A stretch of DNA of 64,000 nt from Sphingomonas sp. (GTDB taxonomy: Bacteria > Pseudomonadota > Alphaproteobacteria > Sphingomonadales > Sphingomonadaceae), in assembly GCA_017418975.1 (NCBI GenBank), contig JAFOMG010000028.1:62001-126000 (forward strand), read 5' to 3'. Shown one piece after another: positions 16,810-24,482 of the stretch. Numbering within the stretch: position 1 is the first letter of the stretch; each line of letters opens with the position of its first letter. The notes beneath the pieces are model-generated. The model did no database searches and was not told the DNA's origin. It saw nothing but the letters and a program-made list of their open reading frames with translations. The position numbers and the translations under genes were made by a program.

Positions 16810-17990
16810 CGGCGAGCGCCCGCATTGCCGGCGTCGGCATGATCCCCTTCGCCAAGCCCGGCCGGAGCGAGGATTGGGACGTCATGGCCGAGCAGGCGAT
16901 CCGCCTCGCGCTCGCCGATGCGGGAGTCGATTATGGCCGGATCCAGCAGGCCTATGCCGGCTATGTCTATGCCGATTCCACCGCGGGCCAGTCGGCGCTC
17001 TACCGCGTCGGCTGCACCGGCATCCCGATCGTCAACGTCAACAACAATTGCTCGACCGGCTCCACCGCCCTGTTCCTCGCCCGCCAGGCGATCGAGAGCG
17101 GCGTCGCGGAATGCGTGCTGGCGTTCGGCTTCGAGCAGATGCTGCCGGGCGCGCTCGGGGCAGTGTTCGCCGATCGCAAGCGGTCGCTCGATCACCATCT
17201 GAGCCGGCAGGAAGCGCTGCTCGGCCGGGACGATGCCGTGCCGCTGGTCGCCCAGCAGTTCGGCGGCGCCGGACTCGATTACCAGCAGCGCCACGGCGCG
17301 CCCGACGAAGTGTTCGGCATGATCGCGGTCAAGGCCCGGGCCCATGCCGCGCACAACCCGCTGGCGCTGTTCCGCGAGCCGCTGACGCTCGAGGAAGTGA
17401 TGGCGTCGGCGCATCTCCACGGCCCGCTCACGCGCTTCCAGGCCTGCCCGCCCACCTGCGGCGCGGCGGCGGCGGTGCTGGTATCGCCGGCCTTCGCGGC
17501 GCGGCACGGGCTGGACGCGGGGGTGGAGATCGTCGCCCAGGCAATGACCACGGACTATGCCGAGACCTTCGCAAGCGGATCGATGATGAGCGTCGTCGGC
17601 TATGAGATGACGCGCGAGGCGGCGCGGACGGTCTATGACCGCGCCGGCGTGGGGCCGGACGACATCCGGGCGATCGAGCTGCACGACTGTTTCACCGCCA
17701 ATGAGCTGATCAGCTACGAGGCGCTCGGCCTGTGCCCGGAGGGCGGGGCGGAGGCCTATATCCGCGACGGCGGCAATACCCATGGCGGCCGGCACGTGAC
17801 CAACCCCTCGGGCGGGCTGCTTTCCAAGGGCCATCCGCTCGGTGCCACCGGCCTCGCCCAATGCCATGAGCTGACCCAGCAGCTGCGCGGCAATGCCGGC
17901 GGCCGCCAGGTGGAGGGCGTGCGCTTCGGCCTCCAGCACAATCTGGGGCTGGGCGGCGCCTGTGTCGTCACGCTCTACGGCCGCGCCTGA
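16806..17990 (+). CDS. Thiolase of the SCP-x/lipid-transfer type
   Basis: A 394-residue enzyme beginning at ATG 16806 (ATGA overlap with the hydrolase). NNNCSTGSTALFLA contains the acylated Cys, HDCFTANELI and the C-terminal GHPLGATGLAQ carry the active-site His residues, and GLQHNLGLGGACVVTLY is the usual ending. This subfamily cleaves branched or steroid-side-chain 3-ketoacyl-CoAs rather than straight chains (family knowledge). Together with the downstream SDR and the ligase at 22746 it suggests side-chain beta-oxidation. Confidence 0.9.
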   Translation: MTASARIAGVGMIPFAKPGRSEDWDVMAEQAIRLALADAGVDYGRIQQAYAGYVYADSTAGQSALYRVGCTGIPIVNVNNNCSTGSTALFLARQAIESGVAECVLAFGFEQMLPGALGAVFADRKRSLDHHLSRQEALLGRDDAVPLVAQQFGGAGLDYQQRHGAPDEVFGMIAVKARAHAAHNPLALFREPLTLEEVMASAHLHGPLTRFQACPPTCGAAAAVLVSPAFAARHGLDAGVEIVAQAMTTDYAETFASGSMMSVVGYEMTREAARTVYDRAGVGPDDIRAIELHDCFTANELISYEALGLCPEGGAEAYIRDGGNTHGGRHVTNPSGGLLSKGHPLGATGLAQCHELTQQLRGNAGGRQVEGVRFGLQHNLGLGGACVVTLYGRA

Positions 17991-18817
17991 TGCGGGCGCT
18001 CGCCGGCAAGGTCGCGATCGTCACGGGATCGGGGCGGGGGATCGGGCGGGCGGTCGCGCTGAAGCTGGCGGCGCAGGGGGCGGCGATCGTCGTCAACGAT
18101 CTCGACGCGGAACCCGCGCTCGCGGTGGTCGATGCGATCCGCGCCGCCGGCGGGCGGGCAGTGGCCTGCAACGGCAGCGTCACCGCGCCCGATTTCGGGG
18201 AGCGCATCGTCCGGGCCGCGCTCGACGGGTTCGGCGGGCTCGACATCATCGTCAACAATGCCGGCTACACCCGCGACGGCGTGATCCACAAGCAGAGCGA
18301 CGAGCAGTTCCAGGCGATGCTGGACGTGCACGTCACCGCGCCCTTCCGCATCCTGCGCGCCGCCGCCGAGCCGTGGCGGACCATGGCGAAGGCGGAAGCC
18401 GCCGCCGGGCGCGAAGTGATCCGCAAGGTGGTCAACATCTCCTCGATCTCCGGCCTCGGCGGCAATCCCGGCCAGGTCAACTATGCCGCGGCCAAATCCG
18501 CCGTGATCGGCATGACAAAAACGCTCGCCAAGGAATGGGGCCGGCTGAAGGTCTGCGTGAACTGCGTCGCGTTCGGCTTTATCGAGACGCGGCTGAACCT
18601 GCCCGACGACCACCCGGACACCCATGCCGAGATCGAGGGCCGGCCGCTCCGGTTCGGCGTGCCCGCCGGGTTCCGCGAGACGGTGACCGCGCAGATCCCG
18701 CTCGGCCGCCCTGGCACGCCCGAGGAAGCGGCGGGCGGCGTCTATTTCTTCTGCGCGCCGGAAAGCGACTATGTGAGCGGCCAGACGCTGCTAGTCTCGG
18801 GCGGCCTGGGTATCTGA
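17990..18817 (+). CDS. Short-chain dehydrogenase/reductase (3-hydroxyacyl-CoA dehydrogenase-like)
   Basis: A 275-residue Rossmann enzyme. TGSGRGIGRAVA is the NAD(P) motif, NNAGYT the NNAG motif, and NISS with NYAAAKS gives the Ser-Tyr-Lys catalytic set. It resembles the peroxisomal-multifunctional-enzyme/FabG-like dehydrogenases. Start and stop overlap the thiolase as TGATG, so oxidation of a 3-hydroxyacyl-CoA to the thiolase substrate is the simplest role (inference). Confidence 0.85.
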   Translation: MRALAGKVAIVTGSGRGIGRAVALKLAAQGAAIVVNDLDAEPALAVVDAIRAAGGRAVACNGSVTAPDFGERIVRAALDGFGGLDIIVNNAGYTRDGVIHKQSDEQFQAMLDVHVTAPFRILRAAAEPWRTMAKAEAAAGREVIRKVVNISSISGLGGNPGQVNYAAAKSAVIGMTKTLAKEWGRLKVCVNCVAFGFIETRLNLPDDHPDTHAEIEGRPLRFGVPAGFRETVTAQIPLGRPGTPEEAAGGVYFFCAPESDYVSGQTLLVSGGLGI

Positions 18818-18830
18818 TCGGAGCATGAGC

Positions 18831-19781
18831 ATGACCGGAACGCGCCATCTCGTCGATCCGGAGCTGCTCGACCTGCTCGAACTCTGGCCCGCGGTCACGC
18901 TCGACGCGAGCCTGTTGCCGCTGGTCCGCGCGCCCGGGCGCATCCCGCTGGGCGAAGTGGAGAATCCCGAGCGCGTCGACAAGCGCGCGCTGGCCGCGCC
19001 GGGCCGCGACGGCGCGCCGGACGTGCCGATGCTGCTCTATCGTCCGGCGGGGAGCGCGGGCGCGGTCCTGCCGTGCATCTATCATATCCATGGCGGCGGC
19101 TATGTCGGCGGAGCGGCGGTGACGCTGGAGCCGGTCCACCGGCACATGGTCGAGCTGCTGGGCTGCGCGCTGGTCAGCGTCGATTATCGCCTGGCGCCCG
19201 AGACGCCGTTCCCGGGGCCGCTCGAGGATTGCTATGCCGGCCTTGCCTGGCTCCATGCGCAGGCGCCCGCGCTGGAGATCGACCCGGCGCGGACCGGCAT
19301 TCGCGGCGAGAGCGCCGGGGGCGGCCTCGCCGCCGCGCTGGCGCTGCTGGTGCGGGATCGCGGGGAATTCGCGATCGCCTTCCAGCAGCTGATCTATCCG
19401 ATGCTCGACGATCGCACCTGCGCCGCCGATCCCAATCCCCATGCCGGCGAGTTCATCTGGAACGCGGGCAGCAACCGCTTCGGCTGGCGCAGCTATCTGG
19501 GCCGGGAGCCGGGCGGGGAGGGCGTCTCGCCCTATGCCGCGGCCGCCCGCGCCGGGAACCTTGCCGGCCTGCCGCCGGCCTTTCTGTCCTCGGGGGCGCT
19601 CGACCTCTTCATCGACGAGGACCTGGCCTATGCCGCCCGCCTGATCCGCGCCGGCGTGCCCACCGAATTGCACGTCTATCCGGGTGGCTTCCACGGCTTC
19701 AACGTCCACAAGACGGCGGGCGTGTCGGTGCGTTCGAACCGCGACGCCGACGACTGGCTGAAACGGCACCTCTTCCCCTGA
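18831..19781 (+). CDS. Esterase of the hormone-sensitive-lipase family
   Basis: A 316-residue alpha/beta hydrolase. HGGGYVGG is the HSL oxyanion-hole motif and RGESAGGGLAAAL the nucleophile elbow; the Asp lies in SGALDLFIDED and the His in YPGGFHGFN. The start at 18831 is placed 8 nt from GGAG; an ATG at 18825 is too close to it. It is the last gene of the 16003-19781 operon and converges with the MFS gene. It probably releases an acid or alcohol from an imported ester. Confidence 0.85.
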   Translation: MTGTRHLVDPELLDLLELWPAVTLDASLLPLVRAPGRIPLGEVENPERVDKRALAAPGRDGAPDVPMLLYRPAGSAGAVLPCIYHIHGGGYVGGAAVTLEPVHRHMVELLGCALVSVDYRLAPETPFPGPLEDCYAGLAWLHAQAPALEIDPARTGIRGESAGGGLAAALALLVRDRGEFAIAFQQLIYPMLDDRTCAADPNPHAGEFIWNAGSNRFGWRSYLGREPGGEGVSPYAAAARAGNLAGLPPAFLSSGALDLFIDEDLAYAARLIRAGVPTELHVYPGGFHGFNVHKTAGVSVRSNRDADDWLKRHLFP

Positions 19782-19782
19782 G

Positions 19783-19806
19783 CTCCTCCCCCCGCGAGGG
19801 GAGGAG
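19783..19806. terminator. Hairpin between convergent esterase and MFS genes
   Basis: CTCCTCCCC and GGGGAGGAG form a 9-bp perfect stem around a 6-nt loop directly after the esterase stop. It is a probable bidirectional terminator. Confidence 0.55.
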
Positions 19807-19815
19807 CGCGGAGCA

Positions 19816-21174
19816 TCATGCTCCGGCCGGGATCATCTTCGCGTTCGGATCCAGCGCCACTTCCTGCGGCGCGTTGCGCATCGCGATCCAGAAGCCGGCC
19901 AGCGATATCGCGCCGGTCACGACGCCCATGACGGCGACCGCCTCGCCCAGGCCCCATTGGCCGGTGCTGAAGGTCGAGAGCCAGACGACCAGGGGCGGCG
20001 CCACGCCGGCGCCCACCATGGTGCCGGCGATCTTCATTCCGGCCAGCGTCACGGCGCGGTCCTCGTTGGGGATCAGCACGGCGATCGCCGCCGAGGAGAC
20101 CAGGTTGACGATCGTCCCGCCCACCAGCAGCGCGAACAGCACCCAGGCGAAGCCCTGGACGGTCGGCATGATCGAGAAGGCTCCGGCGGGGATGGTCAGC
20201 CCGGTGGCGATCGCGGCGGGCAGCAGGATCGCGCCGCGCATCTTGAGCTTGCCCGCCGCGTCCGCCGCGAAGCCGCCGATGATCGATCCGACGATGCCCG
20301 ATCCCAGGATCACCGCGCCCACCCAGCCGCCGAACGATCCCGGCGCCTGATTGTACTGGCGGATCAGCAGCGATCCCATCCAGATCGCGGCGGCGCCCTC
20401 GGCCATGCCGCCGGTCAGCTGGCCGAGCAGCAGCGGCCCCAGGAACTTGCGTCGCCGCCAGAAGGCTTCCATCGCCAGGCGCAGCGAGACGCTGGTCTGC
20501 TCCACTTCGTAGCGCGGCGGCTCCTTGATGAAGACGAGCGGGATCACGGCCAGCGCCGCGCCGACGCCGACGAGCAGATGCACTTCGCGCCACGGAGTCA
20601 GCCCGAGCAGGCCCGATCCCGGATGCGCGGTCAGATAGCCGAACAGCGAGCCGCCGATCGCGAAGGAAGCCGCGGCACCCGCCCAGGCGCCGATCGAGAC
20701 CAGCAGCATCGAGCGGCCGCGCCGATCGGGCATGCACACGTCGGCGAGCAGCGAGATCAGCACCGGAAATGCGGTGCCGGCACCGATGCCGGCGATCAGC
20801 CGCGCGACGAACAGCCCGGTGAAGTTCGGGGCAAAGGCAGTCGCGATCGTGCCAACCGCCCAGAAGGAGGCCAGGATCACCAGCAGCCGGGTGCGCGTGC
20901 TGTGGTCGACCAGCCAGGCGATCGGCAGCGAGAGCAGCGCGATCGGGATCGCCGTCGCCCCGCCGGCCAGCAGGCCGATATCGAGGTCGCGCAGGTGCAG
21001 TTCGGCCTTTACCGCTTCCTGCAAGGGGCTCAGCAGCCCGCCCACGGTCAGCGCGGAGAAGAGCGTGAGCGTCAGCAGCCAGATGACGCCCCATCTGGTC
21101 GGGCGGATCGCGACGGCTGGCGGCACGGGGGGCGAGACTTCGGGCGTGTCGGCCGCTTCGGTGGGTTGGAGCAC
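19816..21174 (-). CDS. MFS transporter
   Basis: A 452-residue carrier with about 12 membrane helices. The start is GTG at 21174 with AAAGGA six bases upstream. The loop between helices 2 and 3 reads LVDHSTRTRLLVI, the degenerate MFS signature, and ADVCMPDRRGRSMLL is the equivalent after helix 5; IPNEDRAVTLAGMK is in the second half. It is similar to Sphingomonad spinster-like or hexuronate-type carriers. The likely cargo is the acid or alcohol handled by neighbouring enzymes (inference). Confidence 0.85.
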   Translation of the reverse strand: MLQPTEAADTPEVSPPVPPAVAIRPTRWGVIWLLTLTLFSALTVGGLLSPLQEAVKAELHLRDLDIGLLAGGATAIPIALLSLPIAWLVDHSTRTRLLVILASFWAVGTIATAFAPNFTGLFVARLIAGIGAGTAFPVLISLLADVCMPDRRGRSMLLVSIGAWAGAAASFAIGGSLFGYLTAHPGSGLLGLTPWREVHLLVGVGAALAVIPLVFIKEPPRYEVEQTSVSLRLAMEAFWRRRKFLGPLLLGQLTGGMAEGAAAIWMGSLLIRQYNQAPGSFGGWVGAVILGSGIVGSIIGGFAADAAGKLKMRGAILLPAAIATGLTIPAGAFSIMPTVQGFAWVLFALLVGGTIVNLVSSAAIAVLIPNEDRAVTLAGMKIAGTMVGAGVAPPLVVWLSTFSTGQWGLGEAVAVMGVVTGAISLAGFWIAMRNAPQEVALDPNAKMIPAGA

Positions 21175-21238
21175 GATCGTTCCTTTGCTCGGCGATCGGC
21201 TGCCGGGCGACGCGGGCCGCCCGGCAGCGCGTCGGTTT

Positions 21239-22198
21239 CTACAGGTTGAAGAAATGGTCCCAGATATAGGGGGCGACGTCGATCGGTGCCTTGTCCGGGT
21301 TGCTGCCCAGCTCGGTATAGCCGTTGTAGAGGACGTGCCCGCCGTTCGCGATCGTCACCAGCCCGGCGCGCACGCCGCCATTGCAGCTGCGATATTCCTC
21401 GAGCCGCGATCCGGCATAATGCGAGCCGTCGGGCAGCTGCTCGCGATAGAGGTCGTCGCTGCAGCCGAGGATCGCCTTCCATGCCGCCAGGCTCTCGCGC
21501 GCGCCCTGTACGCCGAGCGGGAAGCCGGCCAGGTCGTTGGGCAGCCCCGCCGGGGCGCTGTTGCCGGCATAGCTGATCGTGGTGTCGGCGGTGCCGGCGA
21601 TTTCCCAGATGCCGATCGGCCGCGCCGGGGCGCAGCTCGCGCGGTTGAGCGGAAAGGAGACCGATACGACGGCGCGCACCAGGTCCGCCGCCTCGCAGGC
21701 CATGCGTTGCGCCATGCCGCCGCCGTTCGAGATGCCGGTGACGAACACGCGGTCGCCGTCGATATTGGCATAGGTCTTCATCGCCCCGATGATCGCGCGG
21801 TTGAAGCCGACATCGTCGACGTTCAGCGCATCGCCCAGGAAGCAGCAGCCATAGGCGTTCCACGAAAGGCTGACGCCGTTCGGCCACACCGCGATGAAGC
21901 CGCGCTTGTCCGATTCCGCCAGCTGGCCCGACCATTGCCGCTCATTGGCGGCGTCCTTGCTGAAGCCGTGGAAGTCGAGCAGCAGCGGCACCGCCTTCTG
22001 CCCGGTATAGCTGGCCGGGACGTGCACCAGATAGTTGCGCAGCAGCCCCTTGTGCAGCGTCGTGATCGAATAGTCGCCGGGCGCGAAGCAGATGCCCGTG
22101 CAGGGCGCGGCCATGGCGGGGCTGGCGGCCAGGGCCGTGGCCAGCGCCAGCAGCAGCGCCGCCCAGTGAAGCCGGAAACGCGAAAGACGTGCCTTCAT
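21239..22198 (-). CDS. Exported esterase of the PHB-depolymerase/feruloyl-esterase (LpqC) family
   Basis: A 319-residue secreted hydrolase with a signal peptide (AMAAP). LLLDFHGFSKDA, GISNGGGMAQRM (nucleophile Ser) and a C-terminal GGHVLYNG His region define the family, which includes feruloyl and acetyl-xylan esterases. Several Cys residues can form disulphides as expected outside the cytoplasm. GAGGAGA precedes the ATG. It likely de-esterifies a substrate before import through the neighbouring TonB receptors. Confidence 0.85.
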   Translation of the reverse strand: MKARLSRFRLHWAALLLALATALAASPAMAAPCTGICFAPGDYSITTLHKGLLRNYLVHVPASYTGQKAVPLLLDFHGFSKDAANERQWSGQLAESDKRGFIAVWPNGVSLSWNAYGCCFLGDALNVDDVGFNRAIIGAMKTYANIDGDRVFVTGISNGGGMAQRMACEAADLVRAVVSVSFPLNRASCAPARPIGIWEIAGTADTTISYAGNSAPAGLPNDLAGFPLGVQGARESLAAWKAILGCSDDLYREQLPDGSHYAGSRLEEYRSCNGGVRAGLVTIANGGHVLYNGYTELGSNPDKAPIDVAPYIWDHFFNL

Positions 22199-22240
22199 TG
22201 CAGTTTCTCCTCTCCTGTTCGTTTCTTCTGGTTCTTCCTC

Positions 22241-22591
22241 TCATGGGCCGGCCCGGCTCGGCGGTGGCGGCAAGGGTTTCAGGCCACCATCGTCGTTGAG
22301 CTCGGCGGGAAGCGGGGGGTCGGTGAAATCCTTGCGCACCTGCATCTTCGCGGGCGGCGTTTGCGGGGGTGCGGCGGTCGGCGCCGCGCCTGGCAGCCGC
22401 TCGATATGATCGGTGGCGGGCGGCGCGGCGGACGCCTTGGGAGCGGGGGAAGGGGCGGCCGCCACGCCCTGCGCCGGCACGATTACGGTGCCTGATTGCG
22501 GCGCACTCCGGTCGCAGCCGGCAAGCGCGAGCATCGCCAGCACGGGCATGGCGCTTCGGCGCGCGAGCCGGCGCGGTCGTCCAGCCTTCAT
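22241..22591 (-). CDS. Proline-rich lipoprotein of unknown function
   Basis: A 116-residue protein with a basic n-region, the hydrophobic core MPVLAMLALAGC (lipobox AGC), and a disordered Ala/Pro-rich mature chain ending in PPPPSRAGP. The start at 22591 was chosen to give a normal signal; an ATG at 22639 is in frame. It is the first gene of the esterase-MFS transcript and divergent from the ligase. Confidence 0.6.
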   Translation of the reverse strand: MKAGRPRRLARRSAMPVLAMLALAGCDRSAPQSGTVIVPAQGVAAAPSPAPKASAAPPATDHIERLPGAAPTAAPPQTPPAKMQVRKDFTDPPLPAELNDDGGLKPLPPPPSRAGP

Positions 22592-22668
22592 GTCGCTCTC
22601 CCATCGGCGCCGCGTTTCCGGCGTCCGTCCGCGGTGCATATCAGCGATGTAAGAAGTTCACTAGAAAA

Positions 22669-22688
22669 TAAATGAAGATTGACACGCC
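22669..22688 (+). promoter_or_regulatory. Promoter element shared with the 15.9-kb operon
   Basis: TAAATGAAGATTGACACGCC matches the element at 15926-15945 in 18 of 20 positions, including the TTGACA hexamer (22679-22684). The palindromic operator part is not conserved here. It lies 58 bp before the acyl-CoA synthetase start. Confidence 0.5.
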
Positions 22689-22745
22689 GTTCCGGCCGGT
22701 GCCATCCAAAAGGCCGAAAAGAAATGGCGTTTGGAGAGCGTTGGC

Positions 22746-24380
22746 ATGCACGAGGGGCGGCCCTGGGCGGGGGATGTGCGGGAACTGGGCGGCTTGCAGC
22801 CCTATGAGCTGACGCTCGACAAGTTCCTCGCGCACGCCGCGAAATGGCATCCGCGCGGGCAGGTGGTGACCGGCGGCGGCCTTGGCGGCCCGGTGGTGCG
22901 AGCCGAATATCCTGCGCTCCGGGAGCGCGCCAACTGCCTCTCGGGAGCCCTTGCCTCGCTTGGCCTCGCGAAGGGAAATCGTATCGCGGTTCTCGCCTGG
23001 AACAGCCAGGGGCACATGGAACTCTGGTATGCGGCGTTCGGCATGGGCGTGAGCTGCCACACGCTCAACCCGCGCCTGGGCGTCGCCCAGCTCGCCGACA
23101 TGATCCGCCAGGCCGATGACCGCCTCCTCGCGATCAGCCCCGATCAGGGCGCCGTCGCGGAGGAGCTGGTGCGCGCATGCCCCGGCATCGCGCAGGTCCT
23201 GGCCCTCGACGAGCCCGGCGCGGATTTCCCGCTCCCCGATTGCGGCGCGGTGCCCGTGTGGACGCAGCAGCGATTGCTCGCCGAGCGCGGCGCGCCGTTC
23301 GCCTGGGGCGGCTTCTCCGAGCGCGAGGAAGCGGGCCTCTGCTTCACCTCGGGCACCACCGGCGCGCCCAAGGGCGTGCCCTACAGCCATCGCTGCAACT
23401 ATCTGGTCACGCTCTCGCTGCTGCAGAGCGACGTGATGGGCATCAACGCGCGCGACACGATCCTCGCCGCCGTCCCGATGTTCCACGCCAATGGCTGGGG
23501 CCTGCCTTTCGCGGCGCCCGCGGCGGGGGCGCGGCTGGTCTTCTCCGGCCGCCACAATGACGGCGCCAGCCTCGCCGCGCTGATCCGCGGCGAAGGCGTC
23601 ACCCTGGCCGTGGGCGTCCCCACCGTCTGGCTCGGCCTGATCGAACATCTCGAGGCGACCGGCGAGACCTTGCCCAGCCTCCGGCGCGTGCTGCTCGGCG
23701 GCTCGGGCGTGCCCCAGGCGTTGATCGATCGCATCGAGTCGCGGCTCGGCGTCCGCGTCCAGACCAGCTGGGGCATGACCGAGCTCTCGCCGCTCGGCAC
23801 CGTAACTCCGCCCGCCGATGCCGGGCGCGCGAGCATCGCCGGCCGCCCGCCGGTCGGCGTCGATCTGCGGCTGGTCGATGCCGACGGACAGGAGCTCGCC
23901 AAGCAGCGCGGCGTGGAAGGGCATCTCCAGGTCCGCGGCGCGAGCACCGTCCATTGCTATTTCGGCCAGGAGACTCCGGCGACCGACGGCCAGGGCTGGT
24001 TCGACACCGGCGATCTCGCGACGATCGATGCCGAGGGCAATCTCGCGATCACGGGCCGCGCCAAGGATCTGATCAAGTCGGGCGGCGAGTGGATCAATCC
24101 CGGCGAGATCGAAGCGATCGTCGGCAATCTCCCCGGCATCTCGCTGGTCGCGGTGATCGGCCGCGCACATGCCAAATGGACCGAGCGCCCGGTGCTCGTG
24201 ATCGAAGGCGAAGGCGCATCGGACGAGGCGATCCGCGCCGCGCTCGACGGCGCCGTCCCGCGCTGGTGGATGCCCGATGCGATCGAGCGGGTCGAGCAGA
24301 TGCCGCTCGCGATGACCGGCAAGATCGACAAGCAGGCGCTGCGTCGCCGTTTCGGCACGGATCCCGCCACGGCCGCCTGA
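22746..24380 (+). CDS. AMP-forming acyl-CoA synthetase
   Basis: A 544-residue ligase starting at ATG 22746 (GGAG nine bases upstream; a TTG at 22731 is less likely). The P-loop motif is LCFTSGTTGAPKGVPYSH, followed by QTSWGMTELSP, WFDTGDLATID and GRAKDLIKSGGEWINPGEIE. The C-terminal catalytic lysine is in MTGKIDKQALR. It is most like medium/long-chain or branched fatty-acid ligases (AlkK/FadD3-like). It provides the CoA ester for the thiolase and SDR of the neighbouring operon (inference). Confidence 0.9.
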   Translation: MHEGRPWAGDVRELGGLQPYELTLDKFLAHAAKWHPRGQVVTGGGLGGPVVRAEYPALRERANCLSGALASLGLAKGNRIAVLAWNSQGHMELWYAAFGMGVSCHTLNPRLGVAQLADMIRQADDRLLAISPDQGAVAEELVRACPGIAQVLALDEPGADFPLPDCGAVPVWTQQRLLAERGAPFAWGGFSEREEAGLCFTSGTTGAPKGVPYSHRCNYLVTLSLLQSDVMGINARDTILAAVPMFHANGWGLPFAAPAAGARLVFSGRHNDGASLAALIRGEGVTLAVGVPTVWLGLIEHLEATGETLPSLRRVLLGGSGVPQALIDRIESRLGVRVQTSWGMTELSPLGTVTPPADAGRASIAGRPPVGVDLRLVDADGQELAKQRGVEGHLQVRGASTVHCYFGQETPATDGQGWFDTGDLATIDAEGNLAITGRAKDLIKSGGEWINPGEIEAIVGNLPGISLVAVIGRAHAKWTERPVLVIEGEGASDEAIRAALDGAVPRWWMPDAIERVEQMPLAMTGKIDKQALRRRFGTDPATAA

Positions 24381-24388
24381 TTATAATC

Positions 24389-24438
24389 TTGATTTATGAA
24401 TCAATGAATGTTGAACTTGATTCGTGAATCAGTAAGTT
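24389..24438 (+). promoter_or_regulatory. Double TetR-type operator over the promoter of the second TonB receptor
   Basis: Two palindromes: TTGATT-TATG-AATCAA at 24389-24404 and TGATTCGTGAATCA at 24418-24431. A possible -35 (TTGAAC, 24411-24416) and -10 (TAAGTT, 24433-24438) flank the second, so a bound repressor would block RNA polymerase. The sequence family is the same as at 15918. Confidence 0.65.
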
Positions 24439-24482
24439 GAGTCGCACGCCACCTCAAAGAGGGGCGCACCTGGGAGGATGAT

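Noticed and set aside
22650..22690. A full TetR palindrome before the acyl-CoA synthetase
   Set aside because: Only the ATGAAGATTGACA promoter part is shared with the other sites; the symmetrical TTGATT...AATCAA arms are missing, so only a promoter match is claimed.
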